From assembly GCF_015694725.1 (NCBI RefSeq), contig NZ_JADQDQ010000002.1, forward strand, positions 1 through 64,000: DNA of 64,000 nt, given 5' to 3'. Source of the DNA: Hymenobacter jeongseonensis (lineage in GTDB: Bacteria; Bacteroidota; Bacteroidia; Cytophagales; Hymenobacteraceae). The position numbers and the translations under genes were made by a program. The first letter of the stretch is position 1. The number at the start of each line of letters is the position of its first letter. Positions 1 through 8,716 of the stretch are shown here, piece by piece. The notes below the pieces were generated by a model. That model ran no database searches and was not told where the DNA came from. It worked only from the letters and a program-made list of their open reading frames with translations.

Positions 1-99
1 AAGCAAAGCTGGGGCCCGGGCTACCTGGCCGTGGCCTGGCGCCGCCCCGACGGCGTCCGCCAGGAGCCCATCCCCGGCGCCGCCCTCATCCCCTACAGC
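1..99 (+). repeat. Intragenic direct repeat, copy 1 (PA14 tail)
   Basis: Matches 1735-1833 at 94 of 99 bases, in the same reading frame. It encodes the end of a PA14-like module. It starts at the window edge, so the true repeat may extend further left. Confidence 0.9.
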
Positions 100-2184
100 G
101 CCACTACAGTAGCGGCACCTGCTCCGGAGCCAACGCCGGCGCCCGCACCAGCGCCCACTCCTACGCCTACGCCTACGCCCATTTCGGGTTCCAAAGTGCG
201 GGTCACGTTCACTTTTTCGGCGCCGCCTGCCAGTGCCACCTCACGCATTGCTCCCACGCTCTACAACAAGTCCCGGGTGCTGCAATTCGAGGAAGATGAT
301 TCGCCGGCAGCCATTTTTAACGATGTGTACCCGTTGCTGAAAGGCGGGGTGCGCAATGGCCAGACTTACCCCGGCCTGCGCTACACCGACGGCTGCGGCA
401 ACGCCCGGCCCTATACGGCGGCCGTGGCCATCAACGGCCACAATACCTACAACAACTCCGTGTGGCTGGACCCCGGCACCCAGCACGATGCCAGCCGCCT
501 GGTATGGGCGCAAGCGCAGGAACTGCTGAACAATGGCTGGGACGTGGAAAACCACTCCGACCTACACACGGCCACCAACCCCGCGCAGCAAATCTCGGCG
601 CTTGATGGCCTGATTGCCAATAACCTGCAGGGATACAAGACGTCGGTACACATCGTACCCACTAACTTTGCGGGGTATCCCACGGCGGCTTTTGCTGCGG
701 GCTACGTGGCCGTTTCCAGCAACAGCCAGAGCGACAACTTTCCCATGCTCAACGCCTACAATGGCAACCGGGTGGCGCTGAGCGCCCTGCCCTCCCCCAG
801 CACGCCCTTCGTGTACAACCGCTACATGGCGGACCAGAATACTGGCGGCGGCGAAACCAACGCCACGTTCCTGAGCCGGCTGAAAACGGTGAGCGACAAC
901 CTGATGGCAGCCGGCAGCAGCGCTTCGGAAGTGTATCTGCAGCGGGTTTTCACGCACGGCATGACTTTCAGCGTGCTTGCCGATTGGATGAACTACACCC
1001 AGTCCATTGCCCAAGACCGGCTGTGGGTCACCACCTTGCGTGAGTTTGCCGAGTACCGCCGTGTTAGCGCACAGGTTGTTAAAACCGAAGTGCTCAGCGG
1101 CAATACCCTCACCGTGGACCTGGACTACGCGGGCCTGAGTGCCAACACCCGCTTCCAGAACCTTACGCTGCTGGTGACTTCCGCCGGCACCATCAGCAAC
1201 ATTAGCGTGACCGGTGCCCAAAGCGCAACCTATAACAAGGCCACTAAAATGGTCAATGTGTTCCGCACCCCGCCCACGACCAGCACCCCGGTTACCTCTC
1301 CCACGCCCGAACCTACTCCGACGCCTACGCCCACACCGAGCCCAACGGGGTGCACTGGCACGGGCAGCCTGCTGCGCGAGCAGTGGAGCAACCTCTCGGG
1401 CACGGGCATCGCCGCCATTCCAGTTACGACCAAAGCGACTAGCAGCGCCGCCATTACGCAGTTTGCTACCCCCAACCAGACGAGCTACAACAACGGAGCC
1501 CGCATCCGCGGCTACGTGTGCCCCCCACTCACCGGCACATACACCTTCTGGATTGTGGGCGACGAAACGGCCGAGCTCTACCTGAGCACCAGCGCCGACC
1601 CCACCAAGAAGGTGCGCATCGCCTACAGCACCGGCTGGACCAGCTCGGCCAGCGACTTCACCCGCATGCCCAGTCAGCAGTCGGTGGCTATCACCCTGCA
1701 GGCTGGTACGAGGTATTACATTGAAAGCCTGCACAAGCAGGGCTGGGGCGCCGGCTACCTGGCCGTGGCCTGGCGCCGCCCCGACGGCGTCCGCCAGGAG
1801 CCCATCCCCAGCGCCGCCCTCATCCCCTACAGCCTTAGCGCCACCACGGCCAGCGCCACCGCCACCACCGGCGGCCTGCTCGAGGCCAGCGCCCCTGCCC
1901 CGGACCTGGCCGCCCGCCCCGTGCTCGGCGTCTTCCCCAACCCGCTGCGCGGCGCCGACGCCCGCGCCACCGTCGAGTTCGCCCTGCCCACCGCCGGCCC
2001 CGTCACCCTCGAGCTCTTCTCCCTGCAGGGCCAGCGCCTGCGCCGCCTCTACGCCGGCCCCGCCGAAGCCGGCGCCCCCCGCCAGGTCCCGCTCGACGCC
2101 GCCGGCCTGGCCGAGGGACTCTACCTGCTCCGCCTCACCTCCGCCCAGCAGGTCCTCACCCACAAAATCCAGCTAACCCGCTAA
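1..2184 (+). CDS. Secreted PA14 / deacetylase-like protein with T9SS sorting domain (5' end outside window)
   Basis: The frame is open at base 1, so the N-terminus and signal peptide are missing; 727 residues are visible. Residues 1-33 are the tail of a PA14-like module and are repeated almost exactly near residues 579-611, so the protein carries at least two PA14 copies. A Pro/Thr linker follows (about 36-62). Residues about 90-360 resemble a NodB-type polysaccharide deacetylase: an acidic EEDD (97-100) and HSDLH (185-189) match the Asp and HxxxH metal-site motifs. A second PT-rich linker (about 425-445) precedes a complete PA14 module (about 450-615). The end (about 640-727) has the FPNP start and beta-strand pattern of a type A T9SS C-terminal domain, so the protein is probably exported and surface-attached or released. 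The substrate is unknown. The domain layout is fairly secure; deacetylase activity is inference. Confidence 0.75.
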   Translation, partial: KQSWGPGYLAVAWRRPDGVRQEPIPGAALIPYSATTVAAPAPEPTPAPAPAPTPTPTPTPISGSKVRVTFTFSAPPASATSRIAPTLYNKSRVLQFEEDDSPAAIFNDVYPLLKGGVRNGQTYPGLRYTDGCGNARPYTAAVAINGHNTYNNSVWLDPGTQHDASRLVWAQAQELLNNGWDVENHSDLHTATNPAQQISALDGLIANNLQGYKTSVHIVPTNFAGYPTAAFAAGYVAVSSNSQSDNFPMLNAYNGNRVALSALPSPSTPFVYNRYMADQNTGGGETNATFLSRLKTVSDNLMAAGSSASEVYLQRVFTHGMTFSVLADWMNYTQSIAQDRLWVTTLREFAEYRRVSAQVVKTEVLSGNTLTVDLDYAGLSANTRFQNLTLLVTSAGTISNISVTGAQSATYNKATKMVNVFRTPPTTSTPVTSPTPEPTPTPTPTPSPTGCTGTGSLLREQWSNLSGTGIAAIPVTTKATSSAAITQFATPNQTSYNNGARIRGYVCPPLTGTYTFWIVGDETAELYLSTSADPTKKVRIAYSTGWTSSASDFTRMPSQQSVAITLQAGTRYYIESLHKQGWGAGYLAVAWRRPDGVRQEPIPSAALIPYSLSATTASATATTGGLLEASAPAPDLAARPVLGVFPNPLRGADARATVEFALPTAGPVTLELFSLQGQRLRRLYAGPAEAGAPRQVPLDAAGLAEGLYLLRLTSAQQVLTHKIQLTR
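1735..1833 (+). repeat. Intragenic direct repeat, copy 2 (PA14 tail)
   Basis: Partner of bases 1-99, offset 1734. The five differences lie at relative positions 6, 7, 16, 18 and 76. The low divergence suggests recent duplication or gene conversion between the two PA14 modules. Confidence 0.9.
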
Positions 2185-2210
2185 GCCCGACCCGACGCCG
2201 GGCACCGCCC

Positions 2211-2272
2211 CCGAACGCCCGCGCAACAGCCCGGCTCCTTCCACGGGGCCGGGCTGTTGCGCGGGCGTTCGG
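2211..2272 (+). terminator. Very long perfect hairpin after the T9SS gene
   Basis: Arms 2211-2235 and 2248-2272 are a perfect 25-bp inverted repeat with a 12-nt loop, 26 nt after the stop codon. No clear T-run follows, so it may act as a terminator or as a 3'-end mRNA stabiliser. Confidence 0.7.
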
Positions 2273-2276
2273 GTTA

Positions 2277-2779
2277 TTCAGCTTGTATTCAATGCGAGTT
2301 CAGAATTCAAGAGAATAATTACTAGCTAGCAGCATAGTCATTATTCATTTTTATAGTGCTGAGCTGCAGTGGGAAAGGTCCAACTTGTACGACACCCGAA
2401 AATTAGATTCCGGAGTCAGTTTTTCGGACAATAACCATCCGAATCCGGCATGGTGTGAGCTAGTGTAGTGCTTGCGGGTTGGGCCTTGGCTGGTGGGTCT
2501 GAAAAAAATCGACGAGCCAAATTATTTTTCATGTACTCCACACATGAGCTTACTCATGAAAATGAATCAAGTCACAAATTTAGGTTATCGCCCTGATTAT
2601 AAAATAGTTGCAATATTTATAATTCAGGTTATTATACAGTAAAAAGCAGGCATTATACCAATTACAGTTAACCACATTGATGATTTGTCAGTATGTTAAC
2701 GCATTGCTTATTCGTCTTGTTCAAGGAATAAATTGTACTATATATGAACCAAATCTTTCCACTGTCCACATGCTAGTGT
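2277..2779. other. AT-rich intergenic region upstream of the EPS locus
   Basis: About 500 bases with no convincing gene. It is much more AT-rich than its surroundings and presumably holds the promoter for the receiver gene at 2780 and perhaps for the EPS operon. A small perfect inverted repeat (CATGAG / CTCATG, 2543-2548 and 2553-2558, 4-nt spacer) could be an operator. I found no exact TAnnTTTG box. Confidence 0.5.
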
Positions 2780-3166
2780 ATGTCCAATATGAACAAAGTC
2801 CTACTTATTGTTGATGATGAACCATCTATTTGTTTGATTCTGGAGCATTACTTCGGGTTAGACTACAAGGTGGTGGTAAAGGCGAACGGGCTACAGGCCA
2901 TGGAATGGCTGGAGCAGGGCAACACCCCCGACGCCATCGTGGCCGACTACGACATGCCCGTGATGGACGGGCCGGATTTCATCAAGCAAATCCGCGCCAG
3001 CAGCCGGCACCGCGACGTTGGCCTGATTATTCTGTCGGGCAAGGACAGCACGAGCAACAAAATCACGTGCCTCAAACTCGGGGCCGATGACTACCTCGTC
3101 AAGCCTTTCAACCCGGAAGAGCTCAGTTTGCGCATTCAGAACCTGCTTCACCGCATCAGGGTATAG
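2780..3166 (+). CDS. Single-domain response regulator (receiver only)
   Basis: A stand-alone CheY-like receiver of 128 residues with no output domain. All catalytic positions are present: acidic pair D12/D13, phospho-acceptor D56 in VADYDMP, S86 and K108 in YLVKPF. It would accept phosphate from a histidine kinase and act by protein contact. The stop lies 2 nt before the ATG of the sugar transferase at 3169, which itself begins with a degenerate receiver, so the two are probably translated together and may interact. Met4 (2789) is an alternative start. The first codons are more AT-rich than the rest. No kinase is adjacent; the nearest one in the window is about 44 kb away. Confidence 0.88.
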   Translation: MSNMNKVLLIVDDEPSICLILEHYFGLDYKVVVKANGLQAMEWLEQGNTPDAIVADYDMPVMDGPDFIKQIRASSRHRDVGLIILSGKDSTSNKITCLKLGADDYLVKPFNPEELSLRIQNLLHRIRV

Positions 3167-3168
3167 CC

Positions 3169-4356
3169 ATGAACAGCAACAAGATATCCGTCTTGTATCT
3201 AACTCATGACGAAGTGGAAGGCCGCCGCTTTCAGCAGGAGTTTGAGCAAGAGCTGGAGGCTGTCGTTGTTACCACCCCGGCGCAGTGTTTGGCGTTGTGC
3301 TCGCAACCGTCTGCACTCCCATTTACCGCGGTGCTCAACGCAGCCGACCCGGCCTCCGGCCTGGGCTTGCGCCTTATGCGCGTGCTCAAGCAGGAATACC
3401 GGCTGGCGCCGCCCGTGCTGTGGCTGCTGCCGCCGCCGGTGGCCCCGGCGCTGCGCGCGGTGCTGCTGGAAAGCGCGGGCAGCGAGCTGTTTTCGGCCCG
3501 CGACGACCAGGCCCGGCTCCTGACCCGGCTGCAGTTTTTGGCCCGTGCCCGGCCCGCGGCGGCCAGCTACAGCAGCCCCTACGCCCTGCGAATGCCGCTG
3601 AGCAAGCGCATCATGGACGTGGTGTGCGCGGGCGGGGCGTTGCTGGTGCTTTCCCCGCTCTTGCTGGTGCTGGCGGCGCTCATCAAGCTCGAATCGCGCG
3701 GGCCGGTGTTTTACTACTCCTACCGGGTGGGCTCGGGCTACCGGGTGTTCAAATTCTGGAAGCTGCGCTCGATGCGGACGGATGCCGACAAGCTGCTGGA
3801 TTCGATGCGGGGCCTGAACCAGTACCAGTCGCGCGGTTCCAGCGCGGGGCCCGAGGCCACCGGCCTGGCGGCCCTGTGCGAAACCTGCGCCACGGCCGGC
3901 ACCACCTGCCGGCAGCAGCTGGTGGACCAGCGCGGGCGGCTAATTTGCGAGCTGCACTACCGCGCGCAGCAGAAAGCAAACGAAGCCCCGACGTTCCTCA
4001 AAATTGCCAACGACCCGCGCGTGACCCGCCTGGGCAAGTTTTTGCGCAACACCAGCCTCGACGAACTGCCCCAGCTCTACAACGTGCTCCGGGGCGACAT
4101 GTCGCTGGTGGGCAACCGCCCGCTGCCTCTCTACGAAGCCGAAAAGCTGCTGACCGACGAGTACTCGAGGCGCTTCATCGCGCCGGCGGGCATCACGGGG
4201 CTATGGCAGGTGACGCGCCGGGGCAAGGCGGGCGAAATGTCGGAGGACGAGCGCAAGGCGCTGGACATTGAATATGCCCGGAATTATTCGATGAAGAAGG
4301 ACCTCGAAATCATTCTAAAGACTATTCCTGCCTTATTTCAGAAAGAGAACGTATGA
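3169..4356 (+). CDS. Initiating sugar-phosphate transferase with N-terminal pseudo-receiver
   Basis: The protein has 395 residues. The C-terminal part is a bacterial sugar transferase (WcaJ / EpsL / PssA type) that moves a sugar-1-phosphate from a nucleotide sugar to undecaprenyl phosphate, the first step of EPS repeat-unit assembly. Evidence: one hydrophobic segment (about 150-172), KFWKLRSM near 202, SLDELPQLYNVL and the GDMSLVGNRPLP motif near 300-325. Residues 1-125 follow a receiver-like alternation of strands and helices but lack the phospho-acceptor Asp (LNAAD appears there). The transferase domain has an insert with C237, C240, C247 and C260, which looks like a possible metal-binding knuckle. 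It overlaps the next gene by 4 bp (ATGA). Family is secure; the pseudo-receiver and zinc roles are inference. Confidence 0.88.
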   Translation: MNSNKISVLYLTHDEVEGRRFQQEFEQELEAVVVTTPAQCLALCSQPSALPFTAVLNAADPASGLGLRLMRVLKQEYRLAPPVLWLLPPPVAPALRAVLLESAGSELFSARDDQARLLTRLQFLARARPAAASYSSPYALRMPLSKRIMDVVCAGGALLVLSPLLLVLAALIKLESRGPVFYYSYRVGSGYRVFKFWKLRSMRTDADKLLDSMRGLNQYQSRGSSAGPEATGLAALCETCATAGTTCRQQLVDQRGRLICELHYRAQQKANEAPTFLKIANDPRVTRLGKFLRNTSLDELPQLYNVLRGDMSLVGNRPLPLYEAEKLLTDEYSRRFIAPAGITGLWQVTRRGKAGEMSEDERKALDIEYARNYSMKKDLEIILKTIPALFQKENV

Positions 4357-5087
4357 TAAAAACGCTCCTCCGTGCCCTGCTATGGGCATTACCCACGACC
4401 CTGGCGTTCGGCCAGGCCAAACCCGCAGCAAACGAGGGCTGGCAGAGCGTTTTTTTCGACTCGCCCGAAACCACGCTGCCCATTCTCACCGCCGCTGCCA
4501 TTCAGCACTCGGCGCAGCTCAAGGCCATGGAGCTGGACAAATCCATTGGCAAGCAAAACATTACGCTTGCCAAGGAAGCCATTTTGGGGAATTTGGGCGT
4601 GAATACTAACTACACCTACGGCAGCTTGGTGTCGGTGGGAGGCACGGGCCTCGACCAGCTGGCGGTGCGCAATACGCCGCGCTATTCGGCGGGGATTAAT
4701 TTTTCGCTGCCCCTGGGCCAGTTGGTGAGCCGGGGCAACCAGATTAAGCGGGAAGTACTAAGCTACGAGCGCACCGAGGCCGTTCGGCAGGACCAGGAAA
4801 ACCAGCTGCGCCAACAAATTATTCCGCTCTACCAGAACGTGCGGCTGGCCCGCAAGCTGCTCACGCTGCAGCAGGAAGCCTACGTGAATGTGCGTACCAA
4901 CTACCAGCTGGCCGAGAAGCAGTTCCGGCAGGGGCAACTCACCCTGCAGGAGCTTTCGGGCAATACCGGCCAGCTCACCTCCGCTTCGATGGCCCAGGAA
5001 TCAGCACGGAGCCAATACGACACCGCCTTCATGATTTTGGAAGAAGTGGTGGGCGCTAAAATTTCAACTTTAATGACGACCCGATGA
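4353..5087 (+). CDS. Half-length TolC-like outer membrane protein
   Basis: The protein has 244 residues with a signal peptide (cleavage likely after AFGQ, about 21). The mature part has the TolC pattern of long heptad-rich helices around short beta segments, for example YSAGINFSLPLG, then an amphipathic helix to the end. Normal TolC-family proteins have about 420-480 residues with two internal repeats; this has one, so it is either a short variant that would need more copies per channel or a periplasmic adaptor. It overlaps both neighbours by 4 bp (ATGA), so it is translationally coupled between the priming transferase and the chain-length protein. In a canonical Wzx/Wzy locus this position would hold a Wza-type export protein, which is not seen here. 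Confidence 0.7.
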   Translation: MIKTLLRALLWALPTTLAFGQAKPAANEGWQSVFFDSPETTLPILTAAAIQHSAQLKAMELDKSIGKQNITLAKEAILGNLGVNTNYTYGSLVSVGGTGLDQLAVRNTPRYSAGINFSLPLGQLVSRGNQIKREVLSYERTEAVRQDQENQLRQQIIPLYQNVRLARKLLTLQQEAYVNVRTNYQLAEKQFRQGQLTLQELSGNTGQLTSASMAQESARSQYDTAFMILEEVVGAKISTLMTTR

Positions 5088-7210
5088 GCTTCTCCGAAAT
5101 TCTCCGGCTGCTGGGACGGAAATGGCGCCTGCTCCTGCTGGTGCCGTTGGCGCTGAGCGCCTCGACATATTTCTTCGCCCGCCAGCTGCCCGACAGCTAC
5201 AGCTCCGACACCACCATTTACACGGGCATTGCCTCGGGCTACTCGCTCACGGGCAATGCCGCGTCCGACTACAACACGACCAACAACGCGTTTGACAACC
5301 TCGTCAACCTGATTGAGTCGCGTTCGACGAAGGAGGAGGTGGCGTACCGCCTGCTGGCCGACCACATCTGGCAAACCAGCCAGCACCCGGAGTGGCTGGC
5401 CTGGCCCACCTACGAAGGCCTGCAGGAAGGGCTGCCGGCACGGCTGCGCCAGCAGCTGTCCGGCCCGACCCGCGAGGCAACGCTGGAAAAAGTCCGCGCA
5501 TTTGCGAAAGCCAACAATTCCAACGCTGTGCGCCGCCTCCTGAACTCGTCCAACCCGGCGTACTCGCTTTCGGCCCTCGACTACCTCAGCGCCAGCCGCA
5601 TTGGCTCGAGCGACCTGATTCGGCTGTATTACGAGAGCTACAACCCCGACATTGCCCGCTCCACGCTGGAGCTGGTGACGCAGGTGTTTCTGGACCAGTC
5701 CCGCAACCTGCGCGAGGGCCAAACGGCTTCGGTTATTGAGTATTACGAAGCCGAATTGAAGCGCGCCAAGGACCGGCTGGACAAAGCGGAGGCCGAAAAC
5801 TTGGCCTTCAACCGCGACAACAACATCATCAATTTCGAGTCGCAGTCCGACAACATTGCCATCCAGAAGGAATCTTTGGCCGAGCAAATGACCCTGATGA
5901 ACCAGCAATACGCGGGCGCCCGGGCCGCGCTGGGGGCCGTGAACCAGAAGCTGGGCGGGCGCCAGGCGTCGCTGCTCAGCAGCCGCCAAGTGCTGGAGCA
6001 AACCCAGAAGCTGAACCGCCTGAACGCCAACTTGGCCGACCTACAGTTTGCGGGCAAGTCGGACGCGGGCACCGCCGCCAAAGCCAAGCAGCTGCAGGCC
6101 GAGGCCGACCGTACCGCGCAGGCCATTCAGAACAGCGTCGACACGTATTCGACCCAGAGCACCTCCACCGAAGGCATTCCCAACAAGGACCTGCTGGGCG
6201 AGTGGGTGCAGAACATGGTGCTGGTGGAATCGAACAAAGCCAAGCTGGCGGTGATGAACCGGCGCCGGCAAGAGTTTGAGCGCGAATACCAGCGCATGGC
6301 GCCTTTGGGAGCCACCCTCAAGCGCATTGCCCGCGAAATTGACCTGGCCGAGAAAGCCTACCTCACGGTGCTGGCCAGCCTCAACGCCAGCAAGGCCACC
6401 CAGCAGAACACCCAGCTCACGGCCAACCTCAAGATAGTGGACCCGCCCAATCTGGCTTCCAAACCCAAATCCAACCGCTTGGTTTTGATGGTGTTGTTGA
6501 GCGGCCTCGGCGGCTTGGTGTGCGTGGCGGGCACCATCGTGGGCCTTGGGCTCATGGATAAATCCCTGAAGAACCCCGTTGAAGCGACCCGGCAGATTGG
6601 CCTGCCCGTGGCCGGCCTGATGCTGGACGCGCACGCTCCGCCTACTCTGCGCCTGCAAGCCACGCAGCAGCGCAGCCTCGACCAACTGGTGCGGCACATT
6701 CTGCTCAAGGCCAACACGTCCCAAATGCCCTCGCCGTTCGTGGTGGGCATTTTCAGCGTGCAGCGCCAGGAAGGCAAGACCATGCTGTGCCAGGCCCTGT
6801 CGCAACGCTGCCACGACATGGGGGTGCAAACCCTGGCTCTCTACCCCGACTCCGACGGCTTTGACCCGTCTTCGGACGCGCCTTCGCTGTTTTACCCCTC
6901 CGAGGCGGCGGCCGTGCACGGCTGGCAGCTCGACCAACTGATTCAGCACGCCACGCCCAAGCGCATGACGGCCATCAGCTCGCCCGATGTGCAGCTCGTG
7001 CTGGTCGAATTCCCGGCCCTTCGGGAAGAAGCCCTGCCGGTGGGCCTGCTGCGGCAGCTGCACCTGATTTTCCTCACCGTGCCGGCCACCCGCACCTGGC
7101 GCCTCACCGACCACCAGACGGTGCAGGAACTGCGCTCGGCGACCTCGGCGCCGGTCGAAGTGGTGCTATCGGGCGTAGCACAGCACCACGGCGAAGAAGC
7201 CCTGGCTTAA
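5084..7210 (+). CDS. Wzc/GumC-like polysaccharide chain-length determinant with degenerate kinase domain
   Basis: An inner-membrane co-polymerase of 708 residues. A Wzz-type N-terminus has TM1 at about 15-31, a long periplasmic coiled-coil region (about 215-440) and TM2 at about 465-490, followed by a cytoplasmic domain (about 530-705) resembling a bacterial tyrosine kinase. That domain is degenerate: the P-loop reads VQRQEGKT, the Walker B position has LVEF instead of a hydrophobic run plus Asp, and there is no C-terminal Tyr cluster. It may bind nucleotide weakly but is unlikely to autophosphorylate. It probably works with the TolC-like protein upstream and the Wzy polymerase downstream to control chain length and export. 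Confidence 0.82.
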   Translation: MSFSEILRLLGRKWRLLLLVPLALSASTYFFARQLPDSYSSDTTIYTGIASGYSLTGNAASDYNTTNNAFDNLVNLIESRSTKEEVAYRLLADHIWQTSQHPEWLAWPTYEGLQEGLPARLRQQLSGPTREATLEKVRAFAKANNSNAVRRLLNSSNPAYSLSALDYLSASRIGSSDLIRLYYESYNPDIARSTLELVTQVFLDQSRNLREGQTASVIEYYEAELKRAKDRLDKAEAENLAFNRDNNIINFESQSDNIAIQKESLAEQMTLMNQQYAGARAALGAVNQKLGGRQASLLSSRQVLEQTQKLNRLNANLADLQFAGKSDAGTAAKAKQLQAEADRTAQAIQNSVDTYSTQSTSTEGIPNKDLLGEWVQNMVLVESNKAKLAVMNRRRQEFEREYQRMAPLGATLKRIAREIDLAEKAYLTVLASLNASKATQQNTQLTANLKIVDPPNLASKPKSNRLVLMVLLSGLGGLVCVAGTIVGLGLMDKSLKNPVEATRQIGLPVAGLMLDAHAPPTLRLQATQQRSLDQLVRHILLKANTSQMPSPFVVGIFSVQRQEGKTMLCQALSQRCHDMGVQTLALYPDSDGFDPSSDAPSLFYPSEAAAVHGWQLDQLIQHATPKRMTAISSPDVQLVLVEFPALREEALPVGLLRQLHLIFLTVPATRTWRLTDHQTVQELRSATSAPVEVVLSGVAQHHGEEALA

Positions 7211-7214
7211 TCAC

Positions 7215-7234
7215 GGCGGGCTTTTCGGCCCGCC
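7215..7234 (+). other. Short hairpin between chain-length and polymerase genes
   Basis: A 7-bp perfect stem (7215-7221 / 7228-7234) with a 6-nt loop lies in the 42-bp gap. With no T-run after it, it could mark mRNA processing or partial attenuation. Confidence 0.35.
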
Positions 7235-7252
7235 CTGCCGCTTTCCCAACTC

Positions 7253-8716
7253 ATGCGATTCTCTCCCTCAACCCCCGAAACCCTGCTCAACTCGCGCTGG
7301 CTGTTGCCGGCCGCGGTGGCGCTGGCGTTGGCAATTGGCTGGCTGGGCGGGCAGTTGGGCGAGGGCGTGCCCGGGGCGTTGCTGGTGGGGCCGCCGCTGG
7401 TGTTTTTCCTCGTGCTGGTGTTCAACAACCCGCGCAGGGGTTTCATTGCGGCGCTGGTCTACGCGTTTGTGCTCAGCTACTTCACCCGCCATTTGGTGAA
7501 TGTGCCGGCGGGCACGGCCCTGGAAATAATTTTGCTGATTACGTGGGTGGCGGTGCTGTTTCACCGCACTTCGCCGCCCGACTGGTCGCTGATTCGCAAT
7601 GACTTGTGTCGCCTCACGGTCATCTGGTTCGTCATCAACCTGCTGGAAGTGGCCAACCCGGCCGGCGCCAGCTTGCAGGGGTGGTTTTTTGAACTGCGCG
7701 GCAGCGCTTTGCTGTGGTTCTTGTCCGTTCCGCTGGGCTTTCTGGTGTTCAACCAAAAGCGCGACCTGAACCTGTTTCTTTACCTCATCATCGGCATTTC
7801 GATAGCGGGGGCGCTGTACGGCATCCATCAAAAGGCGAACGGCGTCGATGCCATGGAGCAGCTGTGGCTGGACAAAGGCGGGGCGCGCACCCACGTGATT
7901 TGGGGGCAGCTGCGGGCGTTTTCCTTCTACAGCGAGGCCGCGCAGTTCGGCTCGTCGCAGGCCCACGTGGCGCTTATCTGCGGCATCCTGGCCGTGGGCC
8001 CGTTCTCCTGGACCAAGCGCATACTGCTGGCCGGCATTGCGCTGGTGCTGCTCTACGGCATGCTGGTTTCGGGCACGCGGGGCGCGTTTTTTGTGCTGGT
8101 GGTGGGGGCGTTTGTGTACCTGGTGCTCAGCAAGCGGGTGTGGATATTGATACTGGGGTGCTTTCTGGCCGCCGGGGCGTTTGGGGTGCTGAAATACACC
8201 AACATCGGCGACACCAACCCCAACGTGTTCCGCATGCGTTCGGCGCTCAATCCCAACGACCCGTCGCTGCTGGTGCGCCTGGAAAACCAGGCCATCCTGC
8301 GCGACTACATGGCCACCCGGCCCTTTGGCGGCGGCATGGGCGTGATGGGCATGTGGGGCCAGCTCTACAACCGCGACAAGTTCCTGGCCAAGATTGCGCC
8401 CGACAGCTACTTCGTGAAAGTGTGGGGCCAGTATGGCATCGTCGGCTTCATCATTTGGTTTGGCTTTATGCTCTATATTCTGGGCAAATGCGCGGGCATT
8501 GTCTGGCGCCTCCGCGACCCCGTGCTGCGACAAAAGCTGCTGGCCCTCACGGCCGGCTACGCGGGCATTCTCATGGCCAGCTACGGCAATGAGATTATGA
8601 ACCAGGTGCCCTCGTCACTGCTGCTATATACCTCGTGGGTGTTCGTTTTTCTGGGCCCCAAGCTCGATGCGCCCACGCCCGTCATCATCAAAATAAGTCC
8701 CGCCGCTCATGGCTAG
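7253..8716 (+). CDS. Wzy / O-antigen ligase-type polysaccharide polymerase
   Basis: A 487-residue multi-pass membrane protein with about 10-12 hydrophobic segments. A large loop lies around residues 315-385, and the GTRGAFF segment near 275 is typical of the O-antigen ligase/polymerase (Wzy_C) superfamily. It would join undecaprenyl-linked repeat units at the periplasmic face. It overlaps the following glycosyltransferase by 8 bp, which argues for one operon. These families are poorly conserved, so the polymerase versus ligase choice rests on context: chain-length protein just upstream and Wzx in the same locus. Confidence 0.8.
   Translation: MRFSPSTPETLLNSRWLLPAAVALALAIGWLGGQLGEGVPGALLVGPPLVFFLVLVFNNPRRGFIAALVYAFVLSYFTRHLVNVPAGTALEIILLITWVAVLFHRTSPPDWSLIRNDLCRLTVIWFVINLLEVANPAGASLQGWFFELRGSALLWFLSVPLGFLVFNQKRDLNLFLYLIIGISIAGALYGIHQKANGVDAMEQLWLDKGGARTHVIWGQLRAFSFYSEAAQFGSSQAHVALICGILAVGPFSWTKRILLAGIALVLLYGMLVSGTRGAFFVLVVGAFVYLVLSKRVWILILGCFLAAGAFGVLKYTNIGDTNPNVFRMRSALNPNDPSLLVRLENQAILRDYMATRPFGGGMGVMGMWGQLYNRDKFLAKIAPDSYFVKVWGQYGIVGFIIWFGFMLYILGKCAGIVWRLRDPVLRQKLLALTAGYAGILMASYGNEIMNQVPSSLLLYTSWVFVFLGPKLDAPTPVIIKISPAAHG

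Noticed and set aside
562..2163. Long minus-strand open frame opposite the T9SS gene
   Set aside because: Gly/Ala/Val-rich shadow caused by high third-position GC on the plus strand; no domain is recognisable.
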